Positions 1-6,841 of a stretch of 15,272 bases of DNA are shown in pieces; position 1 is the first letter of the stretch; each line of letters opens with the position of its first letter. The stretch comes from Oscillospiraceae bacterium (GTDB taxonomy: Bacteria > Bacillota > Clostridia > Oscillospirales > Acutalibacteraceae): NCBI GenBank assembly GCA_902797915.1, contig CADBUK010000088.1, forward strand, positions 1-15,272. The letters are read 5' to 3'. The notes under the pieces were generated by a model. The model saw only the letters and a list, made by a program, of their open reading frames with translations. It was not told where the DNA came from and did not search any database. Both the position numbers and the translations under genes were made by a program.

Positions 1-521
1 ATGGTATTCCAAGCAAGAAACGAATTGTTCAAGAGGGCGATATTGTAAGTATTGACTTGGGTGCTAAAATCAACGGCTATAACGGCGATAATGCTGCCAC
101 TTTTGCGGCAGGGACTTGCTCTCCCGAAGCACAGCGGCTGATGGACACCACGCGAGAGGCTCTTTATTTGGGCATTGAGCAGGCTGTTCCCGGCAACAGA
201 ATCGGCGATATAGGTCACGCGGTTCAGGCATATTGTGAGGAACGCGGATACGGCGTTGTTCGTGATTTTGTCGGCCACGGCGTTGGCAAGGAGCTTCATG
301 AGGATCCAAGTGTACCCAACTTCGGTCACGAAGGTCGTGGTATCAGACTGTTACCCGGAATGACATTGGCAATTGAACCGATGATCAATCAGGGAACCTA
401 CAAGGTAAAGCAGCTTTCGGACGGCTGGACCGTTGTTACCGCAGACGGTAAGCTTTCAGCTCATTTTGAAAATACTATTGCGATAACAAATAACGGCCCC
501 GTAATTTTAACCAAGGTCTGA
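1..521 (+). CDS. map: Type I methionine aminopeptidase, 3' portion (5' end outside window)
   Basis: This enzyme removes the initiator methionine from nascent cytosolic proteins and needs a two-metal centre. The open frame enters from the left edge (first full codon at position 3) and begins at the family's GIPS segment, so about the first third of the protein is missing. All five metal ligands of the family are visible: the Asp of 'SID' (codon at 54), the Asp of 'NGDN' (codon at 87, the correct 11 residues later), the His of 'GHGVG', the Glu of 'AIEPM' and the Glu of 'HFENTI'. The TTG at 57 is an internal codon and not a start. Location directly upstream of infA and rpmJ is the standard clostridial and Bacillus arrangement, so the gene is probably co-transcribed with the ribosomal operon. 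Confidence 0.95.
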   Translation, partial: GIPSKKRIVQEGDIVSIDLGAKINGYNGDNAATFAAGTCSPEAQRLMDTTREALYLGIEQAVPGNRIGDIGHAVQAYCEERGYGVVRDFVGHGVGKELHEDPSVPNFGHEGRGIRLLPGMTLAIEPMINQGTYKVKQLSDGWTVVTADGKLSAHFENTIAITNNGPVILTKV

Positions 522-599
522 AAGCAATAATCAATTGCTGGCGATTACGCCGTGATGTGATTCCAGTTAAATTTAACATCTTATCAGTGAGGTATATTG

Positions 600-818
600 A
601 TGTCTAAGTCAGATATGTTAGAAGTTGAAGGTACAGTTGTTGAGGTATTGCCCAACACAACCTTTAGGGTTGAATTAAAAAACGGGCATATCATTTTGGC
701 ACATATCAGCGGAAAGCTCAGGATGAACAATATCCGAATTCTTCCCGGTGATAAGGTAACGATTGAGATGTCGCCGTACGACTTAACAAAGGGTCGTATC
801 ACATGGCGCTCGAAATAA
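600..818 (+). CDS. infA: Translation initiation factor IF-1
   Basis: IF-1 is a small OB-fold protein that binds the 30S A site during initiation together with IF-2 and IF-3. The 72-residue product has the usual family length and near-consensus sequence throughout, including 'EVEGTVVE', 'FRVEL.NGH', 'AHISGK.RMN', 'IRILPGDKV' and the C-terminal 'GRITWR'. The ATG at 600 is chosen over the TTG three bases upstream: it gives the standard N-terminus MSKSD and lies about 7 nt after GTGAGG. The gene follows map after a 78-nt gap and precedes rpmJ by 19 nt. Confidence 0.97.
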   Translation: MSKSDMLEVEGTVVEVLPNTTFRVELKNGHIILAHISGKLRMNNIRILPGDKVTIEMSPYDLTKGRITWRSK

Positions 819-837
819 TAAAAGGAGGATATTCAAA

Positions 838-951
838 ATGAAAGTTAGACCTTCTGTAAAGAAAATTTGCGACAAATGCAAAGTAATTAAGCGCAATGGA
901 AAAGTAATGGTTATCTGTGAAAATCCAAAGCATAAACAGCGTCAGGGCTAA
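838..951 (+). CDS. rpmJ: Ribosomal protein L36 (bL36), zinc-binding form
   Basis: This 37-residue protein of the large subunit is the standard length for bL36. It carries the zinc ribbon ligands C11, C14, C27 and H32 (C-x2-C-x12-C-x4-H), so it is the zinc-containing form. It starts at an ATG 8 nt after a strong ribosome binding site (AAAGGAGGA at 821-829). It is basic, with 'KVRPSVKKIC' at the N-terminus and 'KHKQRQG' at the C-terminus. Its place between infA and rpsM is the conserved order. Confidence 0.97.
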   Translation: MKVRPSVKKICDKCKVIKRNGKVMVICENPKHKQRQG

Positions 952-982
952 CCCTGAATAATAATCGGAGGTAAACTGTAGA

Positions 983-1351
983 ATGGCACGTATTTCAGGT
1001 GTTGACTTACCAAATGATAAAAGAGTTGAAATCGGCCTTACCTATATTTATGGTATCGGCAGAACAACCGCAACAAAAATTATTGAAGCAACCGGAATTA
1101 ATCCCGACACTCGCTGCAGAGATTTGTCAGAGGATGAGGTTTCTAAAATCCGTGATTACATTGAGCAGAACATTACCGTAGAAGGTGATCTTCGCAGAGA
1201 TGTTGCATTCGACATCAAGAGACTCATTGAAATCGGTTGCTACAGAGGCATCCGTCACAGGAAGGGACTTCCTGTAAGAGGCCAGACCTCTAAAAACAAT
1301 GCACGTACAAGAAAAGGTCCTAAAAAGACCATCGCTAACAAGAAGAAATAA
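983..1351 (+). CDS. rpsM: Ribosomal protein S13 (uS13)
   Basis: S13 sits in the head of the 30S subunit and forms intersubunit bridges with the 50S. The 122-residue product shows the family's opening 'ARI.GVDLP..KR', the 'TYIYGIG' turn, the 'YRGIRHRKGLPVRGQ' rRNA-binding segment and a highly basic C-terminal tail ending in KKK. Length is normal. An ATCGGAGG ribosome binding site precedes the ATG. It lies 31 nt after rpmJ and 21 nt before rpsK. Confidence 0.98.
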   Translation: MARISGVDLPNDKRVEIGLTYIYGIGRTTATKIIEATGINPDTRCRDLSEDEVSKIRDYIEQNITVEGDLRRDVAFDIKRLIEIGCYRGIRHRKGLPVRGQTSKNNARTRKGPKKTIANKKK

Positions 1352-1372
1352 TTGTAGGAGGAAACAAACAGT

Positions 1373-1768
1373 ATGGCAACTAAAAAGACCACAACTTCAC
1401 ACAGACGTCGTGAGAAGAAAAATATTGAGCGTGGTACTGTTCATATTCAGTCAACCTTCAACAACACAATCGTAACCATCGCTGATATGCAGGGCAATGC
1501 AATTTCATGGGCTTCTGCAGGCGAAATGGGCTTCCGCGGTTCAAGGAAATCAACTCCTTATGCCGCTCAAACCGCTGCTGAAACAGCTGCAAAGGCTGCT
1601 ATGGAGCACGGTTTGAAGACTGTTGAAGTTTACGTTAAGGGACCGGGCGCAGGCCGTGAATCCGCTATCAGAGCACTGGAAACAGTTGGCTTGCAGGTTA
1701 CTCTTATTAAAGATGTTACTCCTATCCCTCATAACGGCTGCCGCCCACCAAAAAGGCGCCGTGTATAG
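1373..1768 (+). CDS. rpsK: Ribosomal protein S11 (uS11)
   Basis: S11 is a component of the 30S platform near the Shine-Dalgarno helix. The 131-residue product has a basic N-terminal extension (about residues 1-20). The conserved core follows, with 'HIQSTFNNTIVTI.D', 'GNAISWASAG', 'GFRGSRKSTPYAAQ' and 'VYVKGPGAGRESAIRAL'. The C-terminal signature is 'PIPHNGCRPPKRRRV'. Length is typical. A TAGGAGG site precedes the ATG. Confidence 0.98.
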   Translation: MATKKTTTSHRRREKKNIERGTVHIQSTFNNTIVTIADMQGNAISWASAGEMGFRGSRKSTPYAAQTAAETAAKAAMEHGLKTVEVYVKGPGAGRESAIRALETVGLQVTLIKDVTPIPHNGCRPPKRRRV

Positions 1769-1788
1769 TTTAAAGGAGGTTATTTGAA

Positions 1789-2385
1789 ATGGCAGTTAAT
1801 AAGCAGCCGGTAGCAAGAAGATGTAAGAAATATGATATTTCTCCTTCTGTTTTAGGCTACACAAAGAAAGAGACTTACAGAAATTCAGATAAGCGCAGAA
1901 AGAAAGCCAGTGAATATAGCCTTCAGCTTAACGAAAAGCAGAAGATGAAATTCGTTTACGGCATTCTTGAGAAGCAGTCACGCAGAGTTTACGACGAGGC
2001 TGAGCGTATGCAGGGCGTTACGGGCGATAATATGATTATGCTCCTTGAAACCCGCCTTGATAACGTTGTTTTCCGCCTTGGTCTTTGCAAAACAAGAAAG
2101 CAGGCTCGTCAGATGGTTTCCCATGCTCATTTCCTTGTAAATGGCAAAAAGGTAAATATTCCGTCTTACAGAGTTAAGGTTGGCGACGTTATCTCCGTTC
2201 GTGAGAGAAGCGCAGAGGTTCCGGTATTCAAGTCAGTTAAAGAGGAAGGCCCGTTACAGCTCGTTCCCACATGGCTTGAGTTTGATCAGGAAAAGCTTTC
2301 AGGTAAAGTTATGGCTCTGCCTAAGGCTGAAGACCTTGATTTCGAACTTCAGACCAATCTTATCGTTGAGTTCTATTCTAAGTAA
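1789..2385 (+). CDS. rpsD: Ribosomal protein S4 (uS4), zinc-free form
   Basis: S4 nucleates assembly of the 30S body by binding 16S rRNA. The 198-residue protein has the family layout. The N-terminal region (residues 1-45) is basic and contains only one cysteine, so the zinc knuckle of the Cys4-type S4 is absent. The helical domain follows, with 'SEYSLQLNEKQK'. The S4 RNA-binding domain lies at about 88-150 ('RLDNVVFRLG', 'TRKQARQMVSHAHFLVNGK', 'VNIPSYRVKVGD'). The end is the usual 'LIVEFYSK'. The start follows AAAGGAGG. Two stop codons in tandem (TAA TAG) end the frame. S4 often represses its own operon by binding the mRNA leader, but no such leader structure can be assigned here. Confidence 0.97.
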   Translation: MAVNKQPVARRCKKYDISPSVLGYTKKETYRNSDKRRKKASEYSLQLNEKQKMKFVYGILEKQSRRVYDEAERMQGVTGDNMIMLLETRLDNVVFRLGLCKTRKQARQMVSHAHFLVNGKKVNIPSYRVKVGDVISVRERSAEVPVFKSVKEEGPLQLVPTWLEFDQEKLSGKVMALPKAEDLDFELQTNLIVEFYSK

Positions 2386-2441
2386 TAGCATATCTTTTAT
2401 ATCTGTTAACTTAGTTTCAAATTATTTTAGGAGGCTTTTAA

Positions 2442-3398
2442 ATGATAGAAATTGATAAGCCGAATATCGAGATTGTAGATTTATCTACCAAGGGAAGCAG
2501 AAGCGTTGGCCGCTTTGTTGTTGAGCCGCTTGAAAGAGGCTTCGGCACAACTCTCGGAAACTCAATGAGAAGGGTTCTCCTTTCTTCACTTCCGGGCTAC
2601 GCAATCACTTCCGTTAAGATTGATGGTGTTTTGCACGAATTTTCAACAATCCCTCATGTTAAAGAGGACGTAACAGAGATTGTTCTTAATCTCAAAAACG
2701 TTATTCTTAAAATACATGACGATTCCCCGAAGATTATGTATATCAAAGCAAGCGGTGAGGGCGAAATCACCGCGGGCGATATCGAGCATAGCTCTGATGT
2801 TGAAATCCTCAACCCTGAGCTTCACATTGCTTATCTTGATTCGGGCGCAGAGGTTATTATGGAACTTACCGCTGACGGCGGCAGGGGCTACGTTCCTTGC
2901 GACAGGAACAAGCAGCTCCTTGACCTCCCGATAGGAACAATCGCGATTGATTCCATTTACACCCCTGTTTTAAAGGTTAACTACACTGTTGAAAATACCC
3001 GTGTAGGCCAGCAGACTGACCTCGATAAGCTTGTTCTCGATGTTGAGACGGACGGCACTATTCCTGCGGATGAGGCAGCTTCACTTGCTGCAAAGATTCT
3101 TAACGATCATCTCAAGCTCTTCGTTGATTTGTCCGAAGAGGTTGGCAATCAGGAAATTATGGTTGAGAAAGATGATAACGGAAAAGAAAGAGTTCTTGAA
3201 ATGACTATTGAAGAGCTTGATCTTTCAGTTCGTTCCTTCAACTGCTTAAAGAGAGCGGGCATTAACACAGTAGAAGATTTAATCGGAAAAACCGAAGAAG
3301 AGATGATGAAGGTGAGAAACCTTGGCCGTAAGAGCCTTGACGAAGTAGTTGCAAAGCTTGCGTCACTCGGTTTCACACTCAGTCAGGAAGAGGACTAA
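2442..3398 (+). CDS. rpoA: DNA-directed RNA polymerase subunit alpha
   Basis: Alpha dimerises to scaffold assembly of the RNA polymerase core, and its C-terminal domain binds UP elements and activators. The 318-residue product has the N-terminal dimerisation/assembly domain ('FVVEPLERGFGTTLGNSMRR' at about 26-45 is the signature). A flexible linker follows. The C-terminal domain is at about 255-312, with the DNA-contacting residues R264, N267, C268, L269 and K270 matching the E. coli R265-K271 patch, and the helix-hairpin-helix 'VRNLGRKSLDEV'. Length is normal. The gene has an AGGAGG site and lies 56 nt after rpsD and 14 nt before rplQ. Confidence 0.98.
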   Translation: MIEIDKPNIEIVDLSTKGSRSVGRFVVEPLERGFGTTLGNSMRRVLLSSLPGYAITSVKIDGVLHEFSTIPHVKEDVTEIVLNLKNVILKIHDDSPKIMYIKASGEGEITAGDIEHSSDVEILNPELHIAYLDSGAEVIMELTADGGRGYVPCDRNKQLLDLPIGTIAIDSIYTPVLKVNYTVENTRVGQQTDLDKLVLDVETDGTIPADEAASLAAKILNDHLKLFVDLSEEVGNQEIMVEKDDNGKERVLEMTIEELDLSVRSFNCLKRAGINTVEDLIGKTEEEMMKVRNLGRKSLDEVVAKLASLGFTLSQEED

Positions 3399-3412
3399 AG
3401 GAGGGAATTTCT

Positions 3413-3754
3413 ATGCCAGGTACCAGAAAATTGGGCAGAACCACTGACCACAGAAAGGCTATGCTCAGAGGAATGGTTACTCATCTTTTAGAAAACGGCA
3501 GAATTGAAACAACCGTTACCAGAGCTAAGGAAGTTCGTTCAATGACCGAGAAAATGATTACTCTCGGCAAGGAGAACACTCTTGCATCAAGAAGACAGGT
3601 TCTTGCTTATGTTACTAAGGAAGACGTTGTTACAAAGCTTTTTGATGAAATTGCTCCGAAATATGAAGACAGAAACGGCGGTTACTGCCGTATTATCAAA
3701 ACAGGCCCTCGCCGCGGCGATGCAGCAGAAATGTGCTTTATTGAGCTTGTATAA
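3413..3754 (+). CDS. rplQ: Ribosomal protein L17 (bL17)
   Basis: L17 is a bacterial-specific 50S protein located near the exit tunnel. The 113-residue product has the family pattern: 'KLGR...HRKAMLRGMVTHLL' near the N-terminus, 'IETTVTRAKEVR', and the C-terminal 'GYCRIIKTGPRRGDAAEM' followed by a short hydrophobic end. It begins 14 nt after rpoA behind AAAGGAGGG. It is the last gene of the ribosomal operon, since an intrinsic terminator follows after 9 nt. Confidence 0.97.
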   Translation: MPGTRKLGRTTDHRKAMLRGMVTHLLENGRIETTVTRAKEVRSMTEKMITLGKENTLASRRQVLAYVTKEDVVTKLFDEIAPKYEDRNGGYCRIIKTGPRRGDAAEMCFIELV

Positions 3755-3763
3755 GATAATTTT

Positions 3764-3801
3764 AAGGAACACTGAGAAATCGGTGTTCCTTTTCTTGTTT
3801 A
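3764..3801 (+). terminator. Intrinsic terminator of the ribosomal protein operon
   Basis: The arms AAGGAACAC (3764-3772) and GTGTTCCTT (3783-3791) are perfectly complementary. One G-T wobble and one G-C pair extend them inward, leaving a 6-nt loop. A T-rich tract (TTTCTTGTTT) follows at once. It lies just after rplQ and separates the ribosomal operon from the purine operon. Confidence 0.9.
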
Positions 3802-3869
3802 TTTTAAACAAAACCCTAATTGTGAAAAATATCGTTTTATATGTATTTAGCGCTTTTTTGTAAATTCTA

Positions 3870-3898
3870 TTGAAAAAATGCACTATATATAGTAAAAT
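3870..3898 (+). promoter_or_regulatory. Sigma-A type promoter of the purine operon
   Basis: A -35 box TTGAAA (3870-3875) and a -10 box TAAAAT (3893-3898), each matching consensus at five of six bases, are separated by 17 bp. Transcription would start near 3905, leaving only about 24 nt before the purE ATG. That is too short for a purine riboswitch, so any purine control would have to act on the DNA. No clear repressor palindrome is seen. Confidence 0.7.
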
Positions 3899-3928
3899 AA
3901 TTAAAATATAATTTGAAAGGATTAAGCT

Positions 3929-4426
3929 ATGAAAAAGGTTGCAATCATTATGGGGTCCGACAGCGATTTGCCAATCGTTACCCCCGCAATTAAACAGTTG
4001 AAAGAGCTTGGTATTGAAACTGAGGTCAGGGTTATGAGCGCCCACAGAACTCCCAAGGAGGCTCAGGCGTTTTCCGAAAACGCTATTGCTAACGGCTTCG
4101 GCGTAATTATTGCCGCTGCGGGTATGGCAGCCCATCTCGGCGGTGTGCTTGCCGCTTCAACAACTCTTCCCGTAATCGGTATTCCTTGCTCCGCAAAGGT
4201 GCTGGACGGTATGGACGCAATGCTTGCAACCGTTATGATGCCTCCGGGAATTCCCGTTGCAACAGTCGGCGTTAACGCTGCAAAAAATGCGGCGCTTCTC
4301 GCTGCCGAAATTCTTGCGGTGGGCGATGAGGCACTCAGCAAAAAGCTTATTGATATGCGTGCTGATATGGCTGCACAGGTGGTTGAAAAGGACAGAGCGC
4401 TTCAGGAGAAGCTGGAAGAAATTTAA
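3929..4426 (+). CDS. purE: N5-carboxyaminoimidazole ribonucleotide mutase (class I PurE)
   Basis: In IMP biosynthesis this enzyme converts N5-CAIR to CAIR. The 165-residue product has the class I signatures 'MGSDSD' (8-13), 'SAHRTP' (37-42, containing the catalytic His) and 'AGMAAHLGGV' (64-73). Length is typical of bacterial PurE. Class I PurE normally needs PurK to make N5-CAIR, and no purK is in the window. It is the first gene of the operon, with an AAAGGA site and purM 18 nt downstream. The usual next genes, purC and purF, are absent here. Confidence 0.97.
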   Translation: MKKVAIIMGSDSDLPIVTPAIKQLKELGIETEVRVMSAHRTPKEAQAFSENAIANGFGVIIAAAGMAAHLGGVLAASTTLPVIGIPCSAKVLDGMDAMLATVMMPPGIPVATVGVNAAKNAALLAAEILAVGDEALSKKLIDMRADMAAQVVEKDRALQEKLEEI

Positions 4427-4444
4427 TTCAAAGAGGTATTCGTT

Positions 4445-5482
4445 ATGGAAAAAAGCTTCAGCGAAAGTTATGCAGCCGCAGGCGTTGACGTAACCGCAGG
4501 TTACGAATCCGTAGAGCTGATTAAGGACTATGTAAAGAAAACAAATATTCCGGGCGTTATCGGCGGCATCGGCGGTTTCGGCGGTATGTTTGAAATCGGC
4601 GCTAATGAGTATAAAAACCCCGTGCTTGTTTCGGGCACGGACGGCGTAGGCACAAAGCTTAAACTTGCGTTTTTGATGGATAAGCACGATACTATAGGCA
4701 TTGACTGCGTTGCAATGTGCGTTAACGACGTTGCCTGCAGCGGTGCAAAGCCGCTCTTTTTCCTCGATTATATTGCCTGCGGTAAAAATTATCCGGAAAA
4801 GATTGCGCAGATTGTCAAGGGCGTTGCTGATGGCTGCGTTCAGGCGGGCTGTGCGCTTGTAGGCGGAGAAACTGCCGAGCACCCGGGTCTTATGCCTAAT
4901 GAGGAATATGACCTTGCAGGCTTTACCGTTGGTATCGGCGAAAAGGAAAAGCTTGTTTCGGGCGAGCATTTAAAGGACGGCGACGCGCTTATCGGCGTTG
5001 CTTCCTCGGGCGTTCACTCAAACGGTTTTTCTCTTGTCCGCAAGGTTTTCAATATTAATGAGCAGAGAATTAACGTTCAGGTTGCCGAGCTTGGCAAAAC
5101 TCTCGGCGAGGAGCTTCTTACTCCTACCAGAATTTACGTTAAGCCCCTCTTAACTCTTATGGACAGCGTTCGCGTTAACGCAATCTCTCACATCACGGGC
5201 GGCGGCTTTTACGAAAATGTTCCGCGTATGCTTAACGATGATACGCTTGCCGTTATTGAGAAGGACAAGCTGTTCAGAAAGCCGATATTTGATTTAATTC
5301 AGAATGAAGGCAATATTCCCGAAAGGGATATGTTTAACACCTTCAATATGGGCACGGGGCTTGTTATCGCGGTTGACAGCGATAAGGCTGACGAGGCTGT
5401 AAGAATTCTTAACGAAGCAGGCGAACATGCGGCTGTTATCGGCGAAATCAAAAACGGCGAAAAGGGTGTTGAACTGGTATGA
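4445..5482 (+). CDS. purM: Phosphoribosylformylglycinamidine cyclo-ligase (AIR synthetase)
   Basis: PurM uses ATP to close FGAM into aminoimidazole ribonucleotide. The 345-residue protein has the normal family length. Conserved segments in order are 'YAAAGVDVTAGYESVE' (9-24), 'GTDGVGTKLKLAF' (64-76, phosphate-binding), 'DCVAMCVNDV' (87-96), 'GGETAEHPGLM' (140-150), 'GVHSNGFSLVRKV' and 'HITGGGFYENVPRML'. The start lies 18 nt after purE behind AGAGG. The end overlaps purN by 4 nt, which suggests translational coupling. Confidence 0.97.
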   Translation: MEKSFSESYAAAGVDVTAGYESVELIKDYVKKTNIPGVIGGIGGFGGMFEIGANEYKNPVLVSGTDGVGTKLKLAFLMDKHDTIGIDCVAMCVNDVACSGAKPLFFLDYIACGKNYPEKIAQIVKGVADGCVQAGCALVGGETAEHPGLMPNEEYDLAGFTVGIGEKEKLVSGEHLKDGDALIGVASSGVHSNGFSLVRKVFNINEQRINVQVAELGKTLGEELLTPTRIYVKPLLTLMDSVRVNAISHITGGGFYENVPRMLNDDTLAVIEKDKLFRKPIFDLIQNEGNIPERDMFNTFNMGTGLVIAVDSDKADEAVRILNEAGEHAAVIGEIKNGEKGVELV

Positions 5483-6102
5483 TGAATATTGCAGTATTCG
5501 TTTCGGGCGGCGGCACTAATCTGCAGGCGCTTATTGACGCGCAGGGCAGGGGAGAAATCAAAAACGGAAAGATTACTTTTGTTCTCGCTTCAAATGAAAA
5601 TGCCTACGCGCTTGAAAGGGCAAAAAAGGCGGGCATTGAAATTGCAGTCGTTTCCCGCAAAAGCTATTCCTCAAAGGAGGAGTATGACAGGGCAATTCTT
5701 GCCGCGCTTGACGGCAGAAATATAGATTTAATCGTGCTTGCAGGCTTCCTTTCAATTCTCGGCGAGGAGCTTTGCACGCAGTACAGAAACCGAATTATTA
5801 ACATCCACCCAAGCCTTATACCGCTTTTCTGCGGCGACGGCTTTTACGGAAAAAAGGTGCATACCGCCGTGCTTGAAAGCGGCGTAAAGGTAACGGGCGC
5901 AACCGCGCATTTCGTAAATGAAATTACGGACGGCGGCGCAATCATTCTGCAGAAGGCTGTGCCTGTAGAGCAGGGCGATAATGAGGATATTCTCCAGTAC
6001 CGCGTAATGCGTCAGGCTGAATGGGAAATTCTTCCCAAAGCGGTTTCGCTTTTCTGCGAGGGCAGAATTAAAATTAACGGAAATAAAACAGAAATAATTT
6101 AA
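5479..6102 (+). CDS. purN: Phosphoribosylglycinamide formyltransferase (GAR transformylase)
   Basis: PurN transfers a formyl group from 10-formyl-tetrahydrofolate to GAR, the third step of purine synthesis. The 207-residue product has 'SGGGTN' (9-14, phosphate-binding) and 'INIHPSLIP' with the catalytic Asn108 and His110. It also has 'GATAHFVNEITDGGAII', where Asp151 matches the catalytic Asp144 of E. coli PurN. The segment after HPS reads 'LFCGDGFYGKKVH' in place of the more common 'FPGLHA..' loop. The start is ambiguous: ATGATG at 5479-5484 offers two adjacent starts, the first overlapping the purM stop. PurM and PurN next to each other is standard. Confidence 0.96.
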   Translation: MMNIAVFVSGGGTNLQALIDAQGRGEIKNGKITFVLASNENAYALERAKKAGIEIAVVSRKSYSSKEEYDRAILAALDGRNIDLIVLAGFLSILGEELCTQYRNRIINIHPSLIPLFCGDGFYGKKVHTAVLESGVKVTGATAHFVNEITDGGAIILQKAVPVEQGDNEDILQYRVMRQAEWEILPKAVSLFCEGRIKINGNKTEII

Positions 6103-6118
6103 TTATTGAGGTGTGATT

Positions 6119-6823
6119 ATGGAAATTAAAAATATTGCAACCGAGCTTTCAACTAACACATACCCCGGCAGAGGCATAATCCTCGGCAAATCTCCCGACG
6201 GCAAAAACGCTGTTATCGCTTATTTCATTATGGGCAGAAGCGTTAACAGCCGCAACAGGATTTTTGAGGATAACGGCAGGGGCGGTATTCGCACAAAGGC
6301 TTTTGATGAAAGCAAAATGGAGGACCCGCACCTTATCATTTATAACCCCGTTTTAACTCTTGACGGCAAAACCATAGTTACAAACGGCGACCAGACGGAT
6401 ACTATTTACGATTTTATGAAGGACGGCCATTGCTACCGCCACGCGCTTTTAACCCGCGAGTATGAGGACGACGCGCCTAACTATACTCCCAGAATTTCAG
6501 GCGTTGTTAAGCCTGACGGCGATTACGTTCTTTCAATTCTCAAGTCAAATATGGGCAAGCCGCAGTGCCTCCGCTTCTTCTATGAGTATCCTGCAGACGA
6601 AGGTCTCGGCCATTTCCTTCACACCTATAAGTGCGACGGTAATCCGATTCCCTCCTTTGAGGGCGAGCCCACTCCCGTTGCCGTTGAAACAAACGATATT
6701 GACGAGTGGACGGATATGATTTGGCAGAATCTGAATGAGGATAATAAGGTTTCGCTTTTCACCCGCTTCATCAATCTTGAAACGGGAGAGGAAGACACCA
6801 GAATCATTAATAAAAACGTATAA
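6119..6823 (+). CDS. purO: IMP cyclohydrolase, PurO-type (archaeal-like single-domain enzyme)
   Basis: This protein closes FAICAR to IMP, the last step of purine synthesis, without the formyltransferase domain found in bifunctional PurH. The 234-residue sequence resembles the archaeal PurO / IMP_cyclohyd family as recalled. Matching segments are 'GRGIILGKSPDGKN' (17-30), 'GRSVNSRNR' (39-47), 'NPVL' followed by 'VTNGDQTDTI' (87-96), and 'LLTREYEDDAPNYTPRISGV' (110-129). The ATG at 6119 is chosen because GAGG at 6108-6111 lies 7 nt upstream; an in-frame GTG at 6113 sits too close to it. It occupies the place where purH usually stands between purN and purD, which supports the role. AICAR formyltransferase must be encoded elsewhere. 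Confidence 0.88.
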   Translation: MEIKNIATELSTNTYPGRGIILGKSPDGKNAVIAYFIMGRSVNSRNRIFEDNGRGGIRTKAFDESKMEDPHLIIYNPVLTLDGKTIVTNGDQTDTIYDFMKDGHCYRHALLTREYEDDAPNYTPRISGVVKPDGDYVLSILKSNMGKPQCLRFFYEYPADEGLGHFLHTYKCDGNPIPSFEGEPTPVAVETNDIDEWTDMIWQNLNEDNKVSLFTRFINLETGEEDTRIINKNV

Positions 6824-6841
6824 TCCGGCAGGAGATATAAA

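Noticed and set aside
3802..3928. Possible purine riboswitch or attenuator before purE
   Set aside because: The predicted leader is only about 24 nt and no conserved riboswitch core or paired terminator/antiterminator is visible.
3587..4135. Minus-strand open frame (182 codons) across rplQ, the terminator and purE
   Set aside because: It crosses a clear terminator and promoter and is antisense to two conserved genes, with no recognisable protein.
4157..4969. Long minus-strand open frame (270 codons) opposite purE and purM
   Set aside because: It lies entirely antisense to two well-recognised genes, has no ribosome binding site or family-like sequence, and its low-complexity, cysteine/asparagine-rich product is typical of a codon-usage shadow.
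5443..5567. Short direct repeat GAAATCAAAAACGG at the end of purM and the start of purN
   Set aside because: It encodes the chance peptide EIKNG in both proteins, is only 14 bp, and has no sign of mobility or recombination.
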